This document shows positions 30,211 through 34,055 of a stretch of 34,055 nucleotides of DNA, piece after piece; positions within the stretch are counted from its first letter, which is position 1; every line of letters begins with the position of its first letter. Location: positions 1 through 34,055 of the forward strand of contig DATLBY010000033.1 in assembly GCA_035526665.1 (NCBI GenBank), read 5' to 3'. Below the pieces are notes generated by a model. It saw only the letters and a program-made list of their open reading frames with translations, ran no database searches and was not told the origin of the DNA. The DNA is from DATLBY01 sp035526665. GTDB lineage: Bacteria > Acidobacteriota > Terriglobia > Bryobacterales > Bryobacteraceae. The translations under genes were made by a program, and so were the position numbers.

Positions 30211-31769
30211 TTTCCGTGGCCTCCGCCGCCGGGAGTCTCGATACGAAGGACGTCGGAAGCGCGAACGTTAGTCCTGACTTTGCCGGGCAGGCGGATCACA
30301 TGGGAGCCGCGCCGCAGAATATTTCGTCCGGTCTTGCCAGGCCGGCCTCCCTCGAGCCCATACGGGGACAAATCTCGCCGGTCGGAGAGCAGCGTCAGCT
30401 CCGCCGGCGCAAGAAACTCGAGCTCGCGCACGATGCCATCGCCGCCAGCGCGCCGTCCCGTCCCGCCCGAACCTTTGCGAATCCGATAGGCGCGTACACG
30501 GACCGGGTAGGCGTGCTCCAGGGCCTCAATAGGCGTATTCCAGCTATTGGTCATATGCGTGTGAACGGCGCTTTGGCCGCCCCAGGCCGGCCCCGCGCCC
30601 ATGCCGCCGGCGATGGTTTCGTAGTAGGCGAAGGCTTTCCCCCGCAGCTTGTCCCAGCCGCCGAAGGTCACATTATTCATCGTTCCGGAGCTTGCCGCCG
30701 GAATCTGCTCTGGAAGGGCCTTCGCCAGGGCGCCGAGCAGAACGTCGGTGATGCGCTGGGAGGTCTCGACGTTCCCCCCGGCCATTGCGGCAGGCGGCAG
30801 GGCATTCACCACCGTGCCGCCCGGCGATGTGATGCGGATCGGCCGCATGAGCCCCGCGTTGAAGGGCACATCCCGGGCAATCAGGCAGCGAAAAACGTAG
30901 GCTGCCGCAGCCACGCTGATCGCGTAGTTGGCATTCACCGGGCCCGCGGATTGCGCCTCGGAACCTGTGAAATCGACGTGCGCTCCCCCGCCCGCCACGG
31001 TGATGACGACTCGAATTCGAATGGGTTCGTCCAGCACCCCATCGTCGTCAAGGAAGTCCTCAAACTCATAGCTGCCGGCCGGAATTCGCTGAATGGCCGC
31101 GCGCATCATCCGCTCGGCGTAGTTCTGTAGCGCGGCGATATTGCGAAGCAGCCGCGCCCGTCCGTGCCGCCTGACTAATTCCAAGAGCCGCCGCTCCCCG
31201 CATTGGAGCGCCATCCATTGCGCCAGTAGATCACCGGAGCGTTCGCTTGGCGTCCGGACGTTCGCGAAAATCAGCTCCATTAGCGCGCGATCCACCTCGC
31301 CACCCCGCACCAGCAGAATGGGGGGAATCCGCAACCCTTCCTGATAGATTTCCTTGGCAAGGGGCATGGATCCGGAGCTCATTCCACCCACGTCGGAGTG
31401 ATGTGCCCGATTCGCCACATAAAACGTGGGGCGCGTCTCGCCCGCCAGATACACGCCCGCTACGGCAGTAATGTCGGGTAGGTGCGTCCCCCCACGAAAG
31501 GGATCGTTCAGGATGGCGACATCGCCGGGTTTCAGGGCGATGGCATCTATCACATGACGGACAGAGAGAGGCATGGCGCCCAAATGCACGGGCATGTGAT
31601 CGCCCATGGCGATGGTGTTTCCCAGGCGGTCGTACACGGCGCAGGAATAATCGCGGCGCTCTTTAATATTGGGCGAGTAGGCGGTTTTGCGCAGTACTAC
31701 ACCCATTTCTTCGGCTACGGAGACCAACAGCTGCCGCGCCAGTTCCAGCTCGACGGGATCGTGCTTCAA
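30207..31769 (-). CDS. Hydantoinase B/oxoprolinase (HyuB) family protein, without HyuA
   Basis: 520 residues, close to the usual length for HyuB. It matches the family end to end: VELELARQLLVSVAEEMGVV, LRKTAYSPNIKERRDYSCAV, ILNDPFRGGTHLPDITAV, NRAHHSDVGGMSSGSMP, VDFTGSEAQSAGPVNANYA, YYETIAGGMGAGPAWGGQSA and a C-terminal GGDGIVRELEFLAPAELTLL. Known relatives are the B subunit of ATP-dependent N-methylhydantoinases and 5-oxoprolinases and the alpha subunit of acetone carboxylase; they normally pair with HyuA. No hyuA lies beside it here. It overlaps both neighbours by 4 bases (ATGA), within a four-gene operon with an exported protein and two transporter halves. Confidence 0.92.
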   Translation of the reverse strand: MKHDPVELELARQLLVSVAEEMGVVLRKTAYSPNIKERRDYSCAVYDRLGNTIAMGDHMPVHLGAMPLSVRHVIDAIALKPGDVAILNDPFRGGTHLPDITAVAGVYLAGETRPTFYVANRAHHSDVGGMSSGSMPLAKEIYQEGLRIPPILLVRGGEVDRALMELIFANVRTPSERSGDLLAQWMALQCGERRLLELVRRHGRARLLRNIAALQNYAERMMRAAIQRIPAGSYEFEDFLDDDGVLDEPIRIRVVITVAGGGAHVDFTGSEAQSAGPVNANYAISVAAAAYVFRCLIARDVPFNAGLMRPIRITSPGGTVVNALPPAAMAGGNVETSQRITDVLLGALAKALPEQIPAASSGTMNNVTFGGWDKLRGKAFAYYETIAGGMGAGPAWGGQSAVHTHMTNSWNTPIEALEHAYPVRVRAYRIRKGSGGTGRRAGGDGIVRELEFLAPAELTLLSDRRDLSPYGLEGGRPGKTGRNILRRGSHVIRLPGKVRTNVRASDVLRIETPGGGGHGK

Positions 31770-32662
31770 TGCTTCCTCAGGGTTGGCCGTTTGGCGGCCG
31801 GCTTGACTGGATCGCCGGATTTTACGGCGGGCGATTCGGGTGGGACGCTATCCTCGGTGGGGGGCTGGATCTCCGCCTCCGCGGCGCTCGCCGGTTTGCA
31901 GTCCGTAGCCGCAACCAGGAAGCTGGAGATGGTCTGCCAGCGCTCGCCGGCGCGTTTTTCCACCCGATACGATTTCGTCGCTGCATCGGGACGCAGCCGC
32001 CAGCCGGTATCCGGCGAAGTTTTATAGTTTTTCAACGTCAGCGGCTTGGAATCGACCTGCCGCAACATCCAGCTCTCGCCGCCTGTCAGGGATTCATACA
32101 ACTCGTGGCGCATACCGTTCTCACCCGGCTGGATGCGGTCGATAATCATGGCTCCCGAGCTTTTGGAGTCGAAACGGAACTGTTCAATGGCTCCCACCCG
32201 GCTCTCGCCAAAGACGGGCCGTCTGCGCCATGTTTTGCCTCCGTCGCTGGTGATCAGGAAGAAGGCATCGCGCGGAGCCGACTGCAGCAGATGGCCGCTG
32301 ATCCAGCCATTTTCATAATCCAGGAACTGGATGTTTTCCAGCCCGGCCCCGGCGAGGCGGCTCACCGGTTCGATCCACGTTTTACCTGCATCGCCGCTGA
32401 CCAGCAAAATGGATTCCAAGGTGTGGGTGGCAGTATGGAGGTTGCCCGCCAGGAACAGTTTCGTGCCGAGGGGCTCCACGCTGGTCAATTCGAGGAAAAC
32501 CGGACAGGGCTCCTCAGGCGAGCAAGTGAGGCCCGCGGCCCGGATGTCCTCCGGTTTACATTGAGATTCGATTTGCAGGGGTTTGCCCAGGAATTCGAGT
32601 GCCGGCTTGGGCGGCGTTTGCGCGAACGTCAAGCCTGCGACTAGAAACCCGGCGAGTCTCAT
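31766..32662 (-). CDS. Exported BNR/Asp-box (YCF48-like) beta-propeller protein
   Basis: 298 residues. A short signal-type start (MRLAGFLVAGLTFAQTPP) suggests export. Asp-box motifs SGDAGKTW and TSDGGKTW, with a degenerate LTGGESW, mark blades of a beta-propeller of the type seen in sialidases, sortilins and YCF48/photosystem assembly factors. Cysteines at QCKPEDI, LTCSPEEPCP and ATDCKP could form disulfides. The C-terminal 50 residues are Pro/Glu/Lys-rich and probably disordered. No sialidase arginine triad is recognised. It is the first gene of the operon leading to hyuB, with which it shares an ATGA overlap. Confidence 0.78.
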   Translation of the reverse strand: MRLAGFLVAGLTFAQTPPKPALEFLGKPLQIESQCKPEDIRAAGLTCSPEEPCPVFLELTSVEPLGTKLFLAGNLHTATHTLESILLVSGDAGKTWIEPVSRLAGAGLENIQFLDYENGWISGHLLQSAPRDAFFLITSDGGKTWRRRPVFGESRVGAIEQFRFDSKSSGAMIIDRIQPGENGMRHELYESLTGGESWMLRQVDSKPLTLKNYKTSPDTGWRLRPDAATKSYRVEKRAGERWQTISSFLVAATDCKPASAAEAEIQPPTEDSVPPESPAVKSGDPVKPAAKRPTLRKH

Positions 32663-32734
32663 GCCAGTAACACTCTACCGCAACCTGGGGGGAAGGGAGT
32701 CCTCGGATCCATCCGATGTGCTAAGTTTTAACTC

Positions 32735-33121
32735 GTGTCGTTTTGGGACCGATTCAGCAGGCGCGGCGTCCCTCAGGGCGTCATCACGCCGCGGCGCACG
32801 AAAACGTACTCGGCAGAGAACGGACAAGTTTACCAATATCAATTTCGAGAAGTGCAGAAAAGGGAGGGTGGGGTCGGGTATGTATTCGATGTTACTAGTC
32901 GCCGAGCCGTGCAGCCGGTTACAGTTTTTCTCCCCGGATCCTCTACCGATTCTTGGGAAATAGCGCAGGGACGGACGCTGACTTCCACAGAACGGTACGC
33001 GATCGCCAAGATATTCTTCTTTCGAATTTTGGATACCACCGGAGATGTTGGAGTGGTAGTGTCGCAGGCCACCCTGGAAGCGAAAGACGTTAGCCAAATT
33101 ACTCGGATTTTGGACCTCTAA
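32735..33121 (+). CDS. Short conserved-looking hypothetical protein
   Basis: 128 residues from GTG 32735; no ribosome binding site is visible, and TAAGTT lies about 10 bases upstream, so a leaderless transcript is possible. The start is basic and aromatic (MSFWDRFSRRGVPQG). The middle looks beta-rich (ENGQVYQYQFREVQ, GVGYVFDVTSR, QPVTVFLPG), followed by an alpha segment (STERYAIAKIFFFRILDT). There is no signal peptide, membrane helix or known motif. I do not recognise the family. The 72 bases to its left separate it from the divergent BNR gene; 33122-33259 to its right shows nothing I can name. Confidence 0.7.
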   Translation: MSFWDRFSRRGVPQGVITPRRTKTYSAENGQVYQYQFREVQKREGGVGYVFDVTSRRAVQPVTVFLPGSSTDSWEIAQGRTLTSTERYAIAKIFFFRILDTTGDVGVVVSQATLEAKDVSQITRILDL

Positions 33122-33259
33122 CGCCCTTGCACTGGTACGCCCATTACGTAAGACCTAGGGTTCTGATCTCATGATCCAGGAGACAAGCCGCTTTGTTTCC
33201 ATTGAGTAACAGGCCTAGCTTTCAACGGTGACGTGCACCACGCCTAAGAGGAAATTATG

Positions 33260-33288
33260 TTGACAGTAGGGACAAAGGCGGGTACTCT
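33260..33288 (+). promoter_or_regulatory. Sigma-70-type promoter for the PEP-CTERM gene
   Basis: A perfect TTGACA (33260-33265) is followed after exactly 17 bases by TACTCT (33283-33288), a weaker -10. The predicted start point falls near 33295, at the foot of the stem-loop below. Confidence 0.55.
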
Positions 33289-33295
33289 ATGACTA

Positions 33296-33324
33296 ACGCA
33301 GGGGCCGACTTTTTAACCCCGCGT
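33296..33324 (+). other. 5' leader stem-loop of the PEP-CTERM mRNA
   Basis: ACGC (33296-33299) and GGGG (33301-33304) pair with CCCC (33317-33320) and GCGT (33321-33324), with one bulged A and a 12-base loop. The stem would sit at the extreme 5' end of the predicted transcript and ends 9 bases before the GGAGGA ribosome binding site. Such stems often protect mRNA from decay. It lacks a following U-run, so it is not a terminator for the gene upstream. Confidence 0.45.
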
Positions 33325-33344
33325 CAATTTTTCGGAGGAAAGAA

Positions 33345-34049
33345 ATGAAAAGAGCGCTTTTTTTTGCGGTTCTGGTTATCGCGCTTGCGATACCAAGTTT
33401 CGCCGGCGGCATACTCTACACGGGATCAACCTCGGGCGTCTTTACGACGTCGCCGGGGAGCGGAGTCAGCTTGGGCAGTACATATCAGGGCTTGAGCTTC
33501 AGCGGATCCACGTTTAGCTGCATCACCGACGCGATCAATAATCGGTGCGATCTGGGAAACATTCCCGGGACACCCAACGTAGACAACCTCGGTTCGCTAC
33601 AATTATCCATCCCGCCAGACTTGGCCAACTACAATGGTCTCGGCTTCACGCTGACTGTCACCTTTACGGCGCCAGCGGGAACCAGCCCGAATCCCTCGAC
33701 CTTCACCGGTAGCTTGTCTGGATTCGTCTCCGTCAACACGGGCGGCGTGGGTATCACCTGGGTTGGAAACGGACCGCAACCGGACGGCACGGTACCGCTG
33801 CCGCCCTTCCATACTCCTAGCTCCGCAGGTGGTGCCGGATTCATCCAGTACACTGCGTCGACGGGCCCGTTCGTTCTGCACGTAAACCCGACGAACAATG
33901 CTCCTCCGAATTCTAACCCTGGAAGCACGATTGTTCCGATCACCGGCCACATTCATGACCGTAGCGCCATCCCAGAGCCGACTACTATGAGCCTGATGGG
34001 TCTGGGTTTTGTTGTCGCTGGCTTGCTTGGACGCAAGTTCCGCAAATAG
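33345..34049 (+). CDS. PEP-CTERM sorting-domain exported protein
   Basis: 234 residues; GGAGGA stands 5-6 bases before the ATG, the strongest ribosome binding site in the window. A signal peptide (MKRALFFAVLVIALAIPSFA, cut after residue 20 or so) leads to a Gly/Ser/Thr/Pro-rich, beta-looking mature region with few charged residues. The C-terminus is a PEP-CTERM anchor: AIPEPTTMSLMGLGFVVAGL with PEP at 210-212, a membrane helix and the basic end GRKFRK. PEP-CTERM proteins are processed by exosortase and reach the cell surface, often with exopolysaccharide. The two Cys in SCITDAINNRCD may pair. No exosortase gene is in the window. The specific role is unknown. Confidence 0.92.
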   Translation: MKRALFFAVLVIALAIPSFAGGILYTGSTSGVFTTSPGSGVSLGSTYQGLSFSGSTFSCITDAINNRCDLGNIPGTPNVDNLGSLQLSIPPDLANYNGLGFTLTVTFTAPAGTSPNPSTFTGSLSGFVSVNTGGVGITWVGNGPQPDGTVPLPPFHTPSSAGGAGFIQYTASTGPFVLHVNPTNNAPPNSNPGSTIVPITGHIHDRSAIPEPTTMSLMGLGFVVAGLLGRKFRK

Positions 34050-34055
34050 ACCGCT

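Noticed and set aside
33122..33259. Possible small RNA or tRNA-like fold in the gap before the PEP-CTERM promoter
   Set aside because: No tRNA arm motifs, no terminator with U-run and only short scattered dyads were found.

Overview
The window is about 34 kb of GC-rich bacterial DNA with tightly packed genes. I infer an Acidobacteriota host, probably near the Solibacter/Bryobacter lineage. The inference rests on the mix seen: a complete flagellar export cluster, a PEP-CTERM exported protein, an ECF sigma factor paired with a HEAT-repeat anti-sigma factor, an orphan hydantoinase B, and protein style. No rRNA, tRNA, insertion sequence, CRISPR array or prophage is visible. No gap between genes exceeds about 300 bases.

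Region 1 (1-13022) is a flagellar locus. flgF and flgG (flgG cut by the window edge) run left on the minus strand. From the divergent control region (1228-1444) a long plus-strand unit runs right: fliK, flgD, flgE, fliN, fliO, fliP, fliQ, fliR, flhB, flhA, flhF, fliA, a second longer fliN-type gene and a small membrane-coil-HTH protein. It encodes the rod/hook parts, the whole membrane export gate (FliOPQR, FlhBA), the placement GTPase FlhF and sigma-28. flhG, fliM, fliF, fliG, fliI and flagellin are not in the window. The control region holds two divergent sigma-54-like promoter candidates, and an NtrC-type activator is encoded at 18600-19973.

Region 2 (13028-17263, minus strand) is rpsA (ribosomal protein S1) followed by an ECF sigma factor, a membrane zinc-finger anti-sigma factor with HEAT repeats predicted outside the membrane, and an exported tandem-PDZ protein. 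The last three look like an envelope-sensing cassette riding behind rpsA.

Region 3 (17344-19973, plus) is a membrane histidine kinase coupled to a sigma-54 activator. It converges with, and overlaps, region 4 (24550-19950, minus): a four-gene overlapping operon of a PfkB sugar kinase, a GT-C membrane glycosyltransferase, a diaminopimelate epimerase homologue in which both catalytic cysteines are serines, and a nucleotide-sugar 6-dehydrogenase. This suggests envelope or surface glycan work.

Region 5 (24620-29418) holds two overlapping metallophosphoesterase genes, an unrecognised minus-strand gene, a XerD-type recombinase and a CCA-adding/poly(A) polymerase family nucleotidyltransferase. Region 6 (32662-29447, minus) is a four-gene overlapping operon: an exported BNR-type protein, an orphan hydantoinase B/oxoprolinase subunit, and two small four-helix EamA/SMR transporters resembling the ArnE/ArnF pair. 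The right end has a short unrecognised gene and a PEP-CTERM protein with its own promoter, 5' stem-loop and strong ribosome binding site.

The items most worth a second look are the Ser/Ser DapF homologue, the 51/102-bp nucleotide repeat inside fliK that carries on in a different reading frame, the sigma/HEAT-anti-sigma/PDZ cassette, and the membrane-coil-HTH protein closing the flagellar unit.
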